From positions 310,001 through 374,000 of the forward strand of contig NZ_MKCT01000017.1 of NCBI RefSeq assembly GCF_001855555.1: 64,000 nt of DNA, read 5' to 3'. Positions 1 through 10,110 of this stretch are shown here, piece by piece (the first letter of the stretch is position 1; each line of letters opens with the position of its first letter). Under the pieces are notes generated by a model that worked only from the letters and a program-made list of their open reading frames with translations, did no database searches and was not told where the DNA came from. The translations under genes and the position numbers were made by a program. Origin of the DNA: Chromobacterium sphagni. Lineage in GTDB: Bacteria > Pseudomonadota > Gammaproteobacteria > Burkholderiales > Chromobacteriaceae.

Positions 1-1360
1 GCTGCTCGGTGGCGATGAAGCTGCCTGGATGGGATGCCAGCAGCGCTGCCAACGCCTCGGGCTTGGCGGTGGTGCGCACCTTGCCTTGGCTGTAGAACTC
101 GGCCGAGAACTCGCGGCGGCTGTCCCAGTAGATCAGGATGGCGTCGGACTGAGGCTGCTGTTGCTTCCAGGCGGCGATCACCGGCTTCTGGGTGCGGAAA
201 TAGCGCGCGCCGTCGTGCCACTGCAGGCCGACGGCCACCAGTATCAGGATGCCCGAGACCATGGCCAGCCAGGGCAATGCGGAGCCGGAGGATGGACCGC
301 GGCCGCGTTGCCATAGCTCCGCCATCAGCAGGGCGGCGCCGGGCAGCATCGGCAGCGAATACGGGAAGATGATATTGCCGGACAGAGTGAAGAACAGCAG
401 CGTCATCAGCGTCCACAGCGCGAGGTACAGCAGCCAGCCGTCGTCGCTGCCGCCGCGGCACAGGGCCGGCAGGCGGCGGACATTGCGGGCCAGCCAGACC
501 AGCATCGCCAGCGACCAGGGGAACAGGGCGCCGAAGGCGTACGGCCAGATCATGCCGCGCGGCGTGGCGTGGGCGAAGCCGTACTTGTCGCCCTTCCAGC
601 CGGAGTCAAGGAAGCGGCTGACGTGTTCGCCCATGATGAAGTAGTTGAGGAAGCCCGGCGTGCGGATTTCCGCCCAGACATACCAGGGCAGCGCGACGGC
701 GACAACCAGCAGCGTGCCGGAAATCCACGGCAGCTCGCGCCACAGGGCTTTCCACTGGTTGTGGATCAGTACCCAGAAGAAGATGGGCATGCCCACCAGC
801 ACCACCGCCAGCGGGCCCTTTGCCAGCATTCCCAGGCCCAGGCCGGCGAAGAAGGCGTAGCGCCAGGCGCGGCCGCCGCCCTGCATCGCGTGCCAGAACG
901 CCACCTGGCTCAGCGTGACGCAAAACAGCAGCGAGGGGTCGGTCATCACCGTGCCGGCCGCGCCGTAGAACAATAGTCCGCCGCCCAATAGCAGCGTGGT
1001 CGCCAGCGCGGCTTCGCCGCCATGGCGGCGGCGCATCAGGCCAGCGGTCAGCCACAGCGCGGCCAAGGACAGCAGCAGGGCGGGCAGGCGCGCGGCCAGC
1101 TCGTTGACGCCGAACAAGCCCATGCTGGCGGCGGACAGCCAGGTGGACAGCGGCGGTTTGGCCCAGAACGGCACACCGTAGTCGTGCAGCGGCGTCACCC
1201 AGTTGCCGGTTTCCAGCATCTTGCGGGCGATTTCTGCGTAGCGCGCCTCGGTGGTGTCTGTGAGCGGGATCGCCCACAGCGCCAGCAGGCGGATGGCCAG
1301 CAGCGTCAGCAGCACATAGCCGGCGGTTTTTTTCCAGGAGGAGGTTGCAGCGTTTTTCAT
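1..1360 (-). CDS. ArnT/PMT-type membrane glycosyltransferase (3' end outside window)
   Basis: The reading frame starts at the ATG ending at 1360 and stays open for 453 codons to the window edge, so the C-terminus is missing. The N-terminus has a hydrophobic helix (about residues 12-30), followed by DTTEARYAEIARKM and then FWAKPPLSTWL. Those two motifs mark family GT39/GT83 enzymes such as ArnT, which move a sugar from a polyprenyl-phosphate carrier in the inner membrane. Many further hydrophobic segments follow, as expected for 12-13 membrane helices. The acceptor could be lipid A or a protein, and the visible part does not decide this. No arn genes are seen nearby, so a specific role in polymyxin resistance should not be assumed. 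Confidence 0.8.
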   Translation of the reverse strand, partial: MKNAATSSWKKTAGYVLLTLLAIRLLALWAIPLTDTTEARYAEIARKMLETGNWVTPLHDYGVPFWAKPPLSTWLSAASMGLFGVNELAARLPALLLSLAALWLTAGLMRRRHGGEAALATTLLLGGGLLFYGAAGTVMTDPSLLFCVTLSQVAFWHAMQGGGRAWRYAFFAGLGLGMLAKGPLAVVLVGMPIFFWVLIHNQWKALWRELPWISGTLLVVAVALPWYVWAEIRTPGFLNYFIMGEHVSRFLDSGWKGDKYGFAHATPRGMIWPYAFGALFPWSLAMLVWLARNVRRLPALCRGGSDDGWLLYLALWTLMTLLFFTLSGNIIFPYSLPMLPGAALLMAELWQRGRGPSSGSALPWLAMVSGILILVAVGLQWHDGARYFRTQKPVIAAWKQQQPQSDAILIYWDSRREFSAEFYSQGKVRTTAKPEALAALLASHPGSFIATEQ

Positions 1361-1440
1361 GCAGAGTCTTGTTGTCAAAGCTGAATGTTCGGTTCGCGGC
1401 AAGGCTATCACAGACCGCTGGCCGCGTCTTCCCGGCGCGG

Positions 1441-1476
1441 ACGCAAAAACGCCACCTCGGGGAGGAGGTGGCGTTC
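1441..1476 (-). terminator. Intrinsic terminator of the peptide transporter
   Basis: On the minus strand an 11-bp stem (AACGCCACCTC paired with GAGGTGGCGTT) is followed by a T tract. It lies just past the stop codon of the peptide transporter at 1496. Confidence 0.8.
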
Positions 1477-1495
1477 TGTCTGCAGCGGCGCGGGC

Positions 1496-2872
<1,377 letters not shown>

Positions 2873-3255
2873 AGAGATTTTTCCTTGTGTGACTTGAGAC
2901 ATCACTTAACGAGCGATGTTGTTGTTTTTTATGTATGCCTTGGATTTTGTAGGCAGCGCAAGATCATATCGGCTAAATGTTGAGATGTGAAAATTTTTTT
3001 AGCGAATTATTAATTACATTGTAATATTTAGAGCATTTACCTTGTTTTTTTGATGAATTTTGATAGTTGATTTTGCCGATTGCCATGCGTTTTATTCATG
3101 ATGTTCATCGTTTACTGTATACAATTGATTGGTCAATATGTCTTTTGTATCGATATTCCGCTGTTGAATGTTCCGCCGGGCAGCGCTATGTTGACAAACA
3201 GGCCCGTAGCCATCATTCGGGCCGGACTCCCGCCAATGGCTTCCAAGGTGCCGCG
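2873..3255. promoter_or_regulatory. AT-rich divergent control region between peptide transporter and tnaC
   Basis: A 383-base non-coding stretch, much richer in A and T than its surroundings. It must hold the promoters of the leftward transporter and of rightward tnaC-tnaA. It contains a perfect 13-bp inverted repeat, ATTACATTGTAAT (3013-3025). I could not single out a clear sigma-70 promoter or a CRP-type site. Confidence 0.5.
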
Positions 3256-3363
3256 ATGAACATCCCGTCCCATGCCTGCCCGGCGCAGACCCCGCACGGG
3301 GGCCCGCGCCCCAACTGGTACACGCTGGACATCATCCTGACGTTCGATTTCCCCCACGCCTGA
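3256..3363 (+). CDS. tnaC: Tryptophanase operon leader peptide, TnaC-like
   Basis: A 35-codon reading frame preceded by AAGGTG and ending 114 bases before tnaA. Its C-terminal part contains Trp21, Asp25 and Pro33 spaced W-x3-D-x7-P. That is the spacing of Trp12, Asp16 and Pro24 in Escherichia coli TnaC, whose ribosome stalls at the stop codon when free tryptophan is bound. There is one tryptophan in the peptide, it begins MNI as in E. coli, and the stop is UGA. Unlike E. coli, two residues (HA) follow the critical proline, as in Proteus TnaC, where two residues also follow it. The N-terminal half (residues 4-19) is proline-rich and unrelated to the enterobacterial peptides. The position right before tnaA supports the call strongly. 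Confidence 0.85.
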   Translation: MNIPSHACPAQTPHGGPRPNWYTLDIILTFDFPHA

Positions 3364-3477
3364 TCGCCTTCCCCGCTCCGCTTCCTTGCCGCACCCATTG
3401 CAATGCGAACGTTTGCGTCTTCCCGGCGCGGCCGCGCCTGTGGCCAGTCGGACCGCGCGCGCACCAGGAGTCGAACC
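3361..3477 (+). promoter_or_regulatory. tnaC-tnaA spacer with rut-like C-rich start
   Basis: Directly after the tnaC stop the RNA is C-rich and G-poor (about 3365-3400), as expected of a Rho-utilisation site. In the E. coli tna operon, Rho binds at the same place unless a tryptophan-stalled ribosome covers it. The spacer ends with AGGAG, the ribosome binding site of tnaA. No obvious intrinsic terminator hairpin with a T run is present. Rho dependence is inferred from composition and the family precedent. Confidence 0.55.
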
Positions 3478-4866
3478 ATGGCACGACGCATACCCGAGCC
3501 CTACCGCATCAAGATGGTGGAACCCATCCGCCAGACCACGCCGCCATACCGCCGCCAGGCCCTGGAGGAAGCGGGTTGGAATCCCTTCCTGCTCAAATCC
3601 GAAGACGTGTATATCGATCTGCTGACCGACAGCGGCACCGGCGCGATGTCGGACCGGCAATGGGCGGGCCTGATGACCGGCGACGAGGCCTATGCCGGCA
3701 GCCGCAGCTTCTTCCATCTGGCCGATACCGTGCAGGAGCTGTTCGGCTACGCCCACACCATTCCCACCCATCAGGGCCGCGGCGCAGAGCAGATACTGTT
3801 CCCGGAACTGGTGAAGCGTTGCCGTGGCGACAAACCGCTATTCCTTTCCAATTACCATTTCGACACCACCAAGGCCCATGTCGAAATGGCCGGCGCCCGC
3901 GCCGCCAATGTGCTGACCGACCAAGCGCTGGATACCGCCACGCCTTACGACTGGAAGGGCAATTTCGACCTGCGGCGGCTGGCTGCCGTCATTGCGCGGG
4001 AAGGCGCGGCCAATGTGGCGGCGATCATCGTCACCATTACCTGCAACAGCGCCGGCGGCCAGCCGGTGGCGATGGACAATATCCGCGCTGTCGGCGAACT
4101 GGCGCGCGCCAATGGGATTCCGCTGGTGCTCGACGCCGCGCGCTTCGCCGAGAACGCCTGGTTCATCCGCGAACGCGATCCGGCCTATGCCGGCGGCGAC
4201 ATCGCCGCCATCGCGCGCGAGATGTTCTCCCATGGCGACATGTTCACCATGTCGGCCAAGAAGGACGGCCTGGTGAACATCGGCGGCCTGTGCTGTTTCA
4301 AGGACGACGAGGCGCTGTTCCGCGCGGTGCAGGTGAACTGCGTGCCGATGGAAGGCTTTGTCACCTACGGCGGGCTGGCGGGGCGGGACATGGAGGCGCT
4401 GGCGATTGGCTTGCGGGAAGGACTGGATACAGACTATCTGCGCTACCGCATCGCCCAGGTGGCTTATCTGGGCGAAAGGCTGCGCGAGGGCGGGGTGCCT
4501 ATCCAGTATCCGACCGGCGGCCACGCGGTGTTCGTCGACGCCGCGCGGCTATTGCCGCAGATCCCGCCGGAGCGTTTCCCGGCGCATGCGCTGGCGTGCG
4601 AACTGTACCTTGAGGGCGGGGTACGGGCGGTGGAGATCGGTTCCCTGCTGCTGGGGCGCAATCCCGAGACCGGGCTGCAGGAGCCGTCTCCTTTCGAGTT
4701 GATGCGGCTGACCATTCCGCGCCGGGTGTATACCAACGACCATATGGATTACATCGCCGACTGCCTGATCGAGGTGAAAAAGCGCGCCAGCGCGGTCAGG
4801 GGCCTGAGGTTTGAATACGAGCCGCCGATACTGCGCCATTTCATGGCGCGGCTCCGGCCGGCATAG
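3478..4866 (+). CDS. tnaA: Tryptophanase (tryptophan indole-lyase)
   Basis: A PLP enzyme of 462 residues (E. coli TnaA has 471) that splits L-tryptophan into indole, pyruvate and ammonia in the cytoplasm. The PLP lysine lies in [13 protein letters not shown] (Lys262 here). Other marks are [23 protein letters not shown] and [21 protein letters not shown]. The last of these matches tryptophanases better than the sister tyrosine phenol-lyases, and the TnaC-like leader agrees. The start is the ATG after AGGAG; an earlier in-frame ATG at 3403 has no comparable site. No tnaB tryptophan permease follows. In a violacein-making host this enzyme would compete with pigment synthesis for tryptophan (inference). 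Confidence 0.95.
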   Translation: MARRIPEPYRIKMVEPIRQTTPPYRRQALEEAGWNPFLLKSEDVYIDLLTDSGTGAMSDRQWAGLMTGDEAYAGSRSFFHLADTVQELFGYAHTIPTHQGRGAEQILFPELVKRCRGDKPLFLSNYHFDTTKAHVEMAGARAANVLTDQALDTATPYDWKGNFDLRRLAAVIAREGAANVAAIIVTITCNSAGGQPVAMDNIRAVGELARANGIPLVLDAARFAENAWFIRERDPAYAGGDIAAIAREMFSHGDMFTMSAKKDGLVNIGGLCCFKDDEALFRAVQVNCVPMEGFVTYGGLAGRDMEALAIGLREGLDTDYLRYRIAQVAYLGERLREGGVPIQYPTGGHAVFVDAARLLPQIPPERFPAHALACELYLEGGVRAVEIGSLLLGRNPETGLQEPSPFELMRLTIPRRVYTNDHMDYIADCLIEVKKRASAVRGLRFEYEPPILRHFMARLRPA

Positions 4867-5062
4867 CGTCCCGCCCGGTCCCGCTGCCGAAGGCCGGCTT
4901 GCGGATGCGCATACTGAAGGCGCCGTCGCCTATCGTATTGAAGACGTTCTGCGCCGCCATGGTGATGGCGTGTTTGTTGACCTGGCCGCTGTTGACGCGG
5001 TTGGTCCACGGCTCCAGGATATTCACGCCCGACGACCCCACCGCCCATGAGGATGGCATCAC
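4841..5062 (-). CDS. Unrecognised 73-codon gene or gene remnant
   Basis: A minus-strand frame with a GTG (5062) or ATG (5059) start that overlaps the end of tnaA by 26 bases tail to tail. Its codons are strongly coding-like: about 86% end in G or C. The middle reads like a folded protein ([20 protein letters not shown], then a stretch ending [12 protein letters not shown]). The plus strand over the same bases also has a short frame, but with poorer codon bias. I do not recognise a family. It may be a small gene, or the surviving tail of a larger gene lost by deletion. Confidence 0.4.
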   Translation of the reverse strand: MMPSSWAVGSSGVNILEPWTNRVNSGQVNKHAITMAAQNVFNTIGDGAFSMRIRKPAFGSGTGRDAMPAGAAP

Positions 5063-5196
5063 CGTAGAAGCATGGACAACAATCTAGCCGCCGCGCTGGC
5101 GGCAGGCAAAATATCGGCGCCGGCCGGCTTGTGTTTGCGGTGGCTCGGCGTCATGTTTATCGGGTGGTCCGGACGATAGCCGGGAGAGGAAAGGGG

Positions 5197-5679
5197 ATGG
5201 ACATGTTTGAGCGTTTGCAGCGGCTGTTGGCGGAGGGAGGCGCCCGCTACCGGGTGATTGCGCATCCGGCTGAGGGCAATTCGCACAAGGTGGCGGAAAT
5301 CCGCGGCACCGAGGTGGGGCAGGGCGCCAAGGCGATGCTGTGCCGGGTGAGGGACGCGCCCGGCCAGTTCGTGCTGGCGGTGCTGCCGGGCGACGAGCGG
5401 GTCGATTTCAACAAGGTGGCGGCGGCGGTGGGCGCGCGCAAGGTCAAGCTGGCCGACGCGGCCGACGCCGAGCAGGCCACCGGCTGCGCGATCGGTTCGA
5501 TTCCGCCGTTCAGCTTTGATCCCGCCATCCGGCTGGTAGTGGACCGGCAGTTGCTGGCGCGCTACGGCGAGATTGCTTTCAACGCCGGCCGGCTGGACGC
5601 CTCCATTGTGCTGAACGGCGACGATTACCGCCGCCTCGCCCAGCCCATGCTGGCCGATATCTGCGCGATTGCGGAGTAA
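5197..5679 (+). CDS. YbaK/ProX-type aminoacyl-tRNA deacylase
   Basis: A 160-residue single-domain protein of the YbaK/EbsC family, whose members hydrolyse mischarged aminoacyl-tRNAs in trans (for example Cys-tRNA-Pro). Conserved elements are GAKAMLCRV, with the family lysine at about residue 45, then FVLAVLPGDERVDFNKVA and a glycine-rich GCAIGSIPPFSF. The start at ATG 5197 follows GGAGAGGAAAGGGG; a second ATG two codons on is possible. Three bases separate it from the next gene. Its exact tRNA substrate cannot be read from the sequence. Confidence 0.85.
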   Translation: MDMFERLQRLLAEGGARYRVIAHPAEGNSHKVAEIRGTEVGQGAKAMLCRVRDAPGQFVLAVLPGDERVDFNKVAAAVGARKVKLADAADAEQATGCAIGSIPPFSFDPAIRLVVDRQLLARYGEIAFNAGRLDASIVLNGDDYRRLAQPMLADICAIAE

Positions 5680-5682
5680 GTC

Positions 5683-6015
5683 ATGGAGACTTTGGCTCTT
5701 TACGCGCACGCCATTTTGGCGGGAGGCGACAATCCGCGGATTCTCGGGCGCGAGCGACACGCCAGACGCTGGCGCGAGCGCGATTGCGAAGTGAGTCTGG
5801 AGGAATGCGTCTACCGCTTCGCCAACGGCGTGGTGATACAGCGCAGCGTGGAGCAGGACGATTATCCCGGCGAACTGGCTTGCGCCGAATGCTGGATCGG
5901 CTATCAGGTGCTGGAGTTGGGAGAGTCGCCCGGCATTTCGCCGATGCAGAAGACTTTCGACAACGCCTGCCGCGAAAGCTGGTGGCTGGCGTACCACGCT
6001 GCGCCAGGCGTTTAG
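5683..6015 (+). CDS. Conserved-looking hypothetical protein (110 aa)
   Basis: A soluble, acidic 110-residue protein with no signal peptide or membrane segment. It contains SLEECVYRFANGVVIQR and several cysteines and tryptophans. It begins three bases after the YbaK-type deacylase and so is probably cotranscribed with it. I do not recognise a domain and assign no function. Confidence 0.7.
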   Translation: METLALYAHAILAGGDNPRILGRERHARRWRERDCEVSLEECVYRFANGVVIQRSVEQDDYPGELACAECWIGYQVLELGESPGISPMQKTFDNACRESWWLAYHAAPGV

Positions 6016-6131
6016 CCCGGCTCCAGCCAGACGCTGGAAAAGTCGATCCAGCCGCACTGCGCCAGATAGACGTCCATCTCGTCCAGGCAGCCGATAGCGT
6101 TCAACGGCGCGCAGCGCAGCGCGGTAGTCAT
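6012..6131 (-). CDS. Possible 39-aa small protein
   Basis: A short minus-strand frame starting at ATG 6131 whose stop overlaps the stop of the gene at 5683-6015. It has good GC bias at third positions and a coherent composition (contains NAIGCLDEMDVYLAQCGW). There is no clear ribosome binding site. It could equally be chance. Confidence 0.25.
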   Translation of the reverse strand: MTTALRCAPLNAIGCLDEMDVYLAQCGWIDFSSVWLEPG

Positions 6132-6230
6132 GGTTGACTGTGGATCGGCGCAGCTGGGCAGGCTCTCATCCGTTCGCGGCTAGTGTAGCTTGCGTACTCA
6201 GCCGGGTGCGCATGGTGGCCTGAGTGAAGG

Positions 6231-6250
6231 CGGCCCGAGTCGGCGGGCCG
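6231..6250 (-). terminator. Hairpin after ccoGH
   Basis: A 7-bp perfect stem (CGGCCCG/CGGGCCG) with a 6-base loop lies just past the ccoH stop. The T run is poor, so termination here is only plausible. Confidence 0.4.
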
Positions 6251-6264
6251 TCTTCATGGTCGGC

Positions 6265-6795
6265 TTAGTTGGCGGCCGGCTCCAGCCTCGGCTGGCCCAG
6301 CTGCACCATCGGGCCGTCGGCGGGTTTCCATTCGCCCTGGATGCGCCAGGTCTTGGCGTGGTCTTCCAACTGGATATACCAGTGGTTGGCGTTGACCGGG
6401 GCCTTGGGCAGGATGCCTTGGTATAGATTGGGGCCGGCCATGGTCATTTCGGCGTCCAGGTCGAAATCGTCCTGCGCCGGGTGGATCATGCGCAGCGAGA
6501 TGGTATCCGGCAGCCGCGCCTTGCTGCTGGTGACCAGCCGCAGGCTGCGGCCGTCGCTGCCCAGCATCAGTTGTCCGGACAGCCCCATCTGGTCGGCCGC
6601 CTTGTCGCGGCGCAGCTCCATATTGATGGCCTTGCCCTTTTTGTAGTAGTCGTCGGTCACCAGGCCGTCGTCCGACTTGATGGCGGCGGCGAGGAAGAAT
6701 ATGCCGACGATGATGGACGCCAGCGGGATGCCGAACAGAATCCACGGCCAGGGTTCCTTGTACCAGGGGCGGGGCGGGCGGGCGGTGTGCTGCAT
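6265..6795 (-). CDS. ccoH: CcoH/FixH-like cbb3 oxidase assembly protein
   Basis: A 176-residue protein with one N-terminal membrane segment (about residues 16-40, after RPWYKEPWPW) and a periplasmic domain. The WPW-then-helix start and the DDYYKKGKAIN motif are typical of FixH/CcoH, which helps assemble cytochrome cbb3 oxidase. It begins 3 bases after ccoG on the same strand, in the order ccoNOQP-G-H. The copper ATPase ccoI and ccoS, which often follow, are not present here. Confidence 0.88.
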   Translation of the reverse strand: MQHTARPPRPWYKEPWPWILFGIPLASIIVGIFFLAAAIKSDDGLVTDDYYKKGKAINMELRRDKAADQMGLSGQLMLGSDGRSLRLVTSSKARLPDTISLRMIHPAQDDFDLDAEMTMAGPNLYQGILPKAPVNANHWYIQLEDHAKTWRIQGEWKPADGPMVQLGQPRLEPAAN

Positions 6796-6798
6796 GCG

Positions 6799-8232
6799 TT
6801 ACTCTCCGATGAAGCTGGACTTTTCTTCCACGCGCAGGGAAGGATGGTTGAGGGATTCGATCACGAAGCGGATGGGGTGGCTGCCCTTGGTCGCGTATTG
6901 CGGGTCGGCCTCCACGTGCACGGTGACGGATTCGGTTTCGGTGGCGCCGACGCGCACTTCCGCCTGCTCCGCCTTGGCGCGGATGCCGGGCAGGCCATTG
7001 GCTGTGATGCTGAATCGCTGGCTTTGTTCCGTGGTGTTGATGATCTTGATGATGTAGGTGTTTTCCAGCCAGCCCTCGTCGGTTTCGCGCACCAGCGAGG
7101 CGCGGTCGCGGATGATGTCCACCTTGAATGGCTTGCGCAGCGCCAGAGAGGTGACGGCAGCGCTGAACACGATGGCCAGCACCAGGACGTACATCACCAC
7201 CCGCGGCCGCCTTAGCCGAGACGGAATGTCCTTTTCCGGATACTTGCCTTCCAGCGCGTTCTCGGTGGTGTAGCGGATCAGGCCGCGCGGGTAATTCATC
7301 TTGTCCATCACGTCGTCGCAGGCGTCGATGCAGGCGGCGCAGCCTATGCATTCGTATTGCAGACCGTTGCGGATGTCGATGCCGACCGGGCATACCTGCA
7401 CGCAGATGCTGCAGTTGATGCAATCGCCAAGGCCCAGCTCTTTCGGGTCGGCGCCCTTCTTGCGCGCGCCGCGCGCCTCGCCGCGGGCTTCGTCATAGGA
7501 AATGATCAGGGTGTCGGCGTCGAACATCACGCTCTGAAAGCGGGCGTACGGGCACATGTACTTGCACACCTGCTCGCGCATGAATACCGCGAACAGATAG
7601 GTGAAACCACCGTAGAAGAACATCCAGAAGGTTTCCCACGGACCGTAGCCGAAGCTGGGGATGGCCGCCACCAGGCTGCGTATCGGCGTGAAATAGCCGA
7701 CCAGGGTGAAGCCGGTCCACAGGCTGAAGGCCAGCATCAGCGCGTGCTTGGTGGTTTTCAGCCTGAGCTTGGCCAGGCTCATCGGCGCGGCGTCCAGCTT
7801 GATGCGCTTGCCGCGGTCGCCTTCCACCCATTGTTCTATCCACAGCATGATCTCGGTGTACACCGTCTGCGGACAGGAATAGCCGCACCACAGCCGGCCG
7901 GCGATGGTGGTCCAGGTGAACAGTCCGAAGGCGCAGCACATCAGCAGTGCAGCCAGGTAGACAAAGTCCTGCGGCCAGACGGTGAGGCCGAACAGGTAGA
8001 ACTTACGGTTCACCATGTCGAAGAACACCGCCTGGCGGCCGTTCCATTGTAGCCATGGCAGGCCAAGGTACAGCAGCTGGGTGGCGACCACGAACAGGAT
8101 GCGGAAATTGTTGAACAGGCCCTTGACCGCGCGCGGGTAGATTTTCCGCTGCGATTCGTACAGCGGGACGGTTACCGTGTCCTTGCCCTGGTTTTCAACC
8201 TTGATCGGAATTTTCTTCAACGAGTCTGACAT
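6799..8232 (-). CDS. ccoG: CcoG (FixG/RdxA), 4Fe-4S membrane protein for cbb3 oxidase assembly
   Basis: A 477-residue protein with about five membrane helices. The membrane-proximal cysteine motif is CGYSCPQTVY. It is followed by two 4Fe-4S ferredoxin clusters (CINCSICVQVCPVGID and CIGCAACIDACDDVMD) and a C-terminal Ig-like periplasmic domain. CcoG has been shown in other bacteria to act as a cupric reductase that supplies Cu(I) to the oxidase. Length and order of motifs match full-length family members. Confidence 0.95.
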   Translation of the reverse strand: MSDSLKKIPIKVENQGKDTVTVPLYESQRKIYPRAVKGLFNNFRILFVVATQLLYLGLPWLQWNGRQAVFFDMVNRKFYLFGLTVWPQDFVYLAALLMCCAFGLFTWTTIAGRLWCGYSCPQTVYTEIMLWIEQWVEGDRGKRIKLDAAPMSLAKLRLKTTKHALMLAFSLWTGFTLVGYFTPIRSLVAAIPSFGYGPWETFWMFFYGGFTYLFAVFMREQVCKYMCPYARFQSVMFDADTLIISYDEARGEARGARKKGADPKELGLGDCINCSICVQVCPVGIDIRNGLQYECIGCAACIDACDDVMDKMNYPRGLIRYTTENALEGKYPEKDIPSRLRRPRVVMYVLVLAIVFSAAVTSLALRKPFKVDIIRDRASLVRETDEGWLENTYIIKIINTTEQSQRFSITANGLPGIRAKAEQAEVRVGATETESVTVHVEADPQYATKGSHPIRFVIESLNHPSLRVEEKSSFIGE

Positions 8233-8318
8233 ATCGTTTTCCTGAAGAAGATTTGGCGAAACTCACCTGGCGATGGGTTCTGCCAAAGCCTCTGGCGGGT
8301 GGGGCGGGAGAGCGGAGA

Positions 8319-8344
8319 GCGCCGCCCGCCAGAGCGGGCGGCGC
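8319..8344 (-). other. Perfect intercistronic hairpin between ccoP and ccoG
   Basis: An 11-bp perfect GC stem (GCGCCGCCCGC/GCGGGCGGCGC) with loop CAGA sits 12 bases past the ccoP stop and lacks a T run. It could stabilise the ccoNOQP message or reduce read-through to ccoGH. Confidence 0.6.
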
Positions 8345-8355
8345 AAAGGCCGGCC

Positions 8356-9285
8356 TTACTGTTCAGCCTTGGGGTTGTTGGACAGGCTCCAGACGTAGGC
8401 GGCCAGCAGATGGACCTTGCCTTCGCCCAGGAAGTCTTTCCAGGCCGGCATCTGGTTGTTGCGGCCGTTGGTGATGGTTTCGATGATGGTCTTCTCGGTG
8501 CCGCCGTACAGCCAGCTGCCGGAGGGGTGGGTCAGATTGGGCGCGCCCAGTTGCTGATTGCCCTTGCCGTCCGGGCCGTGACAGGCCGAGCACAGCGTGG
8601 CGAAGGTTTCCTTGCCGCGGCTGGCGCGTTCGGCGTCGAACTTGCGCGTTTTGGCGGAAATCGACAGCACATAGTTGGCCACGTCCTTGACCTTCTCCTC
8701 GCCCAGCACCGCGCCCCAGGCCGGCATCTGGCCGTGGCGGCCGTGCAGGATGGTGGTCTTGATGGTGTTGGGCTCGCCGCCGTACAGCCAGTCGTGGTTG
8801 ACCAGGTTGGGGAAGCCCTTGGCGCCGCGCGCGTCGGCGCCGTGGCACTGCACGCAGTAGGTCTGGAACAGGCGCTTGCCCATTTCCTGTGCCTGGGAAT
8901 CGGCGGCCACCGTCTTCAGGTCCTGCTTCAGGTACTTGTCGTACAGCGGCTGGTACTTGGCTTCGGCCTTGCTGCGCTCCACCTTGTACTGGTCGATGGA
9001 GGTCCAGCCGAACAGGCCCTTGAAGTTGCCCAGTCCCGGGTACAGCACCAGGTAGATGATGGCGATCAGCAGCGTGAGGTAGAACATCAGCATCCACCAG
9101 AACGGCAGCGGATTGTTGTACTCGGCCAGATCGCCGTCCCATACGTGGCCGGTGATCTCGACTTCCTCCCCTTTCTTGACCGTGGTCTTGGACTGGGTGA
9201 ATACCAGCAGAGTGAGCCAGACGAGGCCGCCCAGCACGATCACGGAAATCCAGATGCTCCAGAAGTCACTCAGGTATTGATTCAT
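8356..9285 (-). CDS. ccoP: Cytochrome cbb3 oxidase subunit III, dihaem
   Basis: A 309-residue subunit with two N-terminal membrane helices and two c-type haem domains with CVQCH and CSACH motifs. It passes electrons from the bc1 complex or soluble cytochromes to CcoO and CcoN. Its start overlaps the ccoQ stop by four bases, so the two are translationally coupled. The two-helix form is common in betaproteobacteria. Confidence 0.96.
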   Translation of the reverse strand: MNQYLSDFWSIWISVIVLGGLVWLTLLVFTQSKTTVKKGEEVEITGHVWDGDLAEYNNPLPFWWMLMFYLTLLIAIIYLVLYPGLGNFKGLFGWTSIDQYKVERSKAEAKYQPLYDKYLKQDLKTVAADSQAQEMGKRLFQTYCVQCHGADARGAKGFPNLVNHDWLYGGEPNTIKTTILHGRHGQMPAWGAVLGEEKVKDVANYVLSISAKTRKFDAERASRGKETFATLCSACHGPDGKGNQQLGAPNLTHPSGSWLYGGTEKTIIETITNGRNNQMPAWKDFLGEGKVHLLAAYVWSLSNNPKAEQ

Positions 9286-9473
9286 TTTCTTGCTCCGTTG
9301 GAAGCCTGCTCTTTTCCGGCTTCCTGCACCTTGTCGTCGTCAAGGAAAGGCAGGTTGGCTGCCTCCTCATAGCGGCCTTTGGAGCGTTTGCTGTAGGCGA
9401 TGATCAGCACCACGATGAAGAACGCGAAGCAGACCACGGTGAACAGCGAACGTCCTAACGTAACCCAGTCCAT
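9282..9473 (-). CDS. ccoQ: Cytochrome cbb3 oxidase subunit CcoQ
   Basis: A 63-residue single-span membrane protein between ccoO and ccoP. One long N-terminal helix (residues 8-27) is followed by KRSKGRYEEAANLPF, the usual CcoQ tail. It stabilises the oxidase complex. Confidence 0.92.
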   Translation of the reverse strand: MDWVTLGRSLFTVVCFAFFIVVLIIAYSKRSKGRYEEAANLPFLDDDKVQEAGKEQASNGARK

Positions 9474-9476
9474 GGC

Positions 9477-10091
9477 TCAGCGCACATTCTTCAGCGCAAG
9501 GCCCAGGCCTTGCAGGTAAGCGACCAGCGCATCCATTTCGGATTTGCCTTCGATTTGGGCCTTGGCCTCGGCGATTTCCTTATCGCTGTACGGCACGCCC
9601 ACCTTGCGCAGCGCTTCCATCTTCAGCGGCATCACATCGGCGTCGACCAGGTTCTTGGCCAGCCACGGGAAGGCGGGCATGTTCGATTCCGGCACCACGT
9701 CGCGCGGATTGGTCAGGTGCACGCGGTGCCATTCGTCGGAGTAGCGGCCGCCGACTCGGGCGAGGTCGGGGCCGGTGCGCTTGGAGCCCCATTGGAACGG
9801 GTGGTCGTACACCGATTCGCCGGCTACCGAGTAATGGCCGTAGCGTTCGGTTTCAGCGCGGAACGGGCGGATCATCTGCGAGTGGCAGTTGTAGCAGCCT
9901 TCGCGCACGTAGATGTCGCGGCCGGCCAGCTGCAGCGCGGTGTAGGGCTTGACGCCGGCAACCGGCTCGGTGACCGATTTCTGGAAGGCCAGTGGCAGGA
10001 TTTCCACCAGGCCGGCCACGCTCACCACCAGCAGGGTGAGCACGATCAGCCAGCCCACGTGTTCTTCTATCAGTTTCTGGATTTTGTCCAT
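9477..10091 (-). CDS. ccoO: Cytochrome cbb3 oxidase subunit II, monohaem
   Basis: A 204-residue membrane-anchored cytochrome c with one N-terminal helix and the haem motif CYNCH followed by SQMIRPF. It carries electrons between CcoP and the catalytic subunit. It lies 3 bases before ccoQ and 19 bases after ccoN in the operon. Confidence 0.96.
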   Translation of the reverse strand: MDKIQKLIEEHVGWLIVLTLLVVSVAGLVEILPLAFQKSVTEPVAGVKPYTALQLAGRDIYVREGCYNCHSQMIRPFRAETERYGHYSVAGESVYDHPFQWGSKRTGPDLARVGGRYSDEWHRVHLTNPRDVVPESNMPAFPWLAKNLVDADVMPLKMEALRKVGVPYSDKEIAEAKAQIEGKSEMDALVAYLQGLGLALKNVR

Positions 10092-10110
10092 GATTGTGTC
10101 TTTCGCCCCC

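Noticed and set aside
3112-3130. LexA-like half site (TACTGTATAC)
   Set aside because: The second half does not match the palindrome and neither neighbour is an SOS gene.
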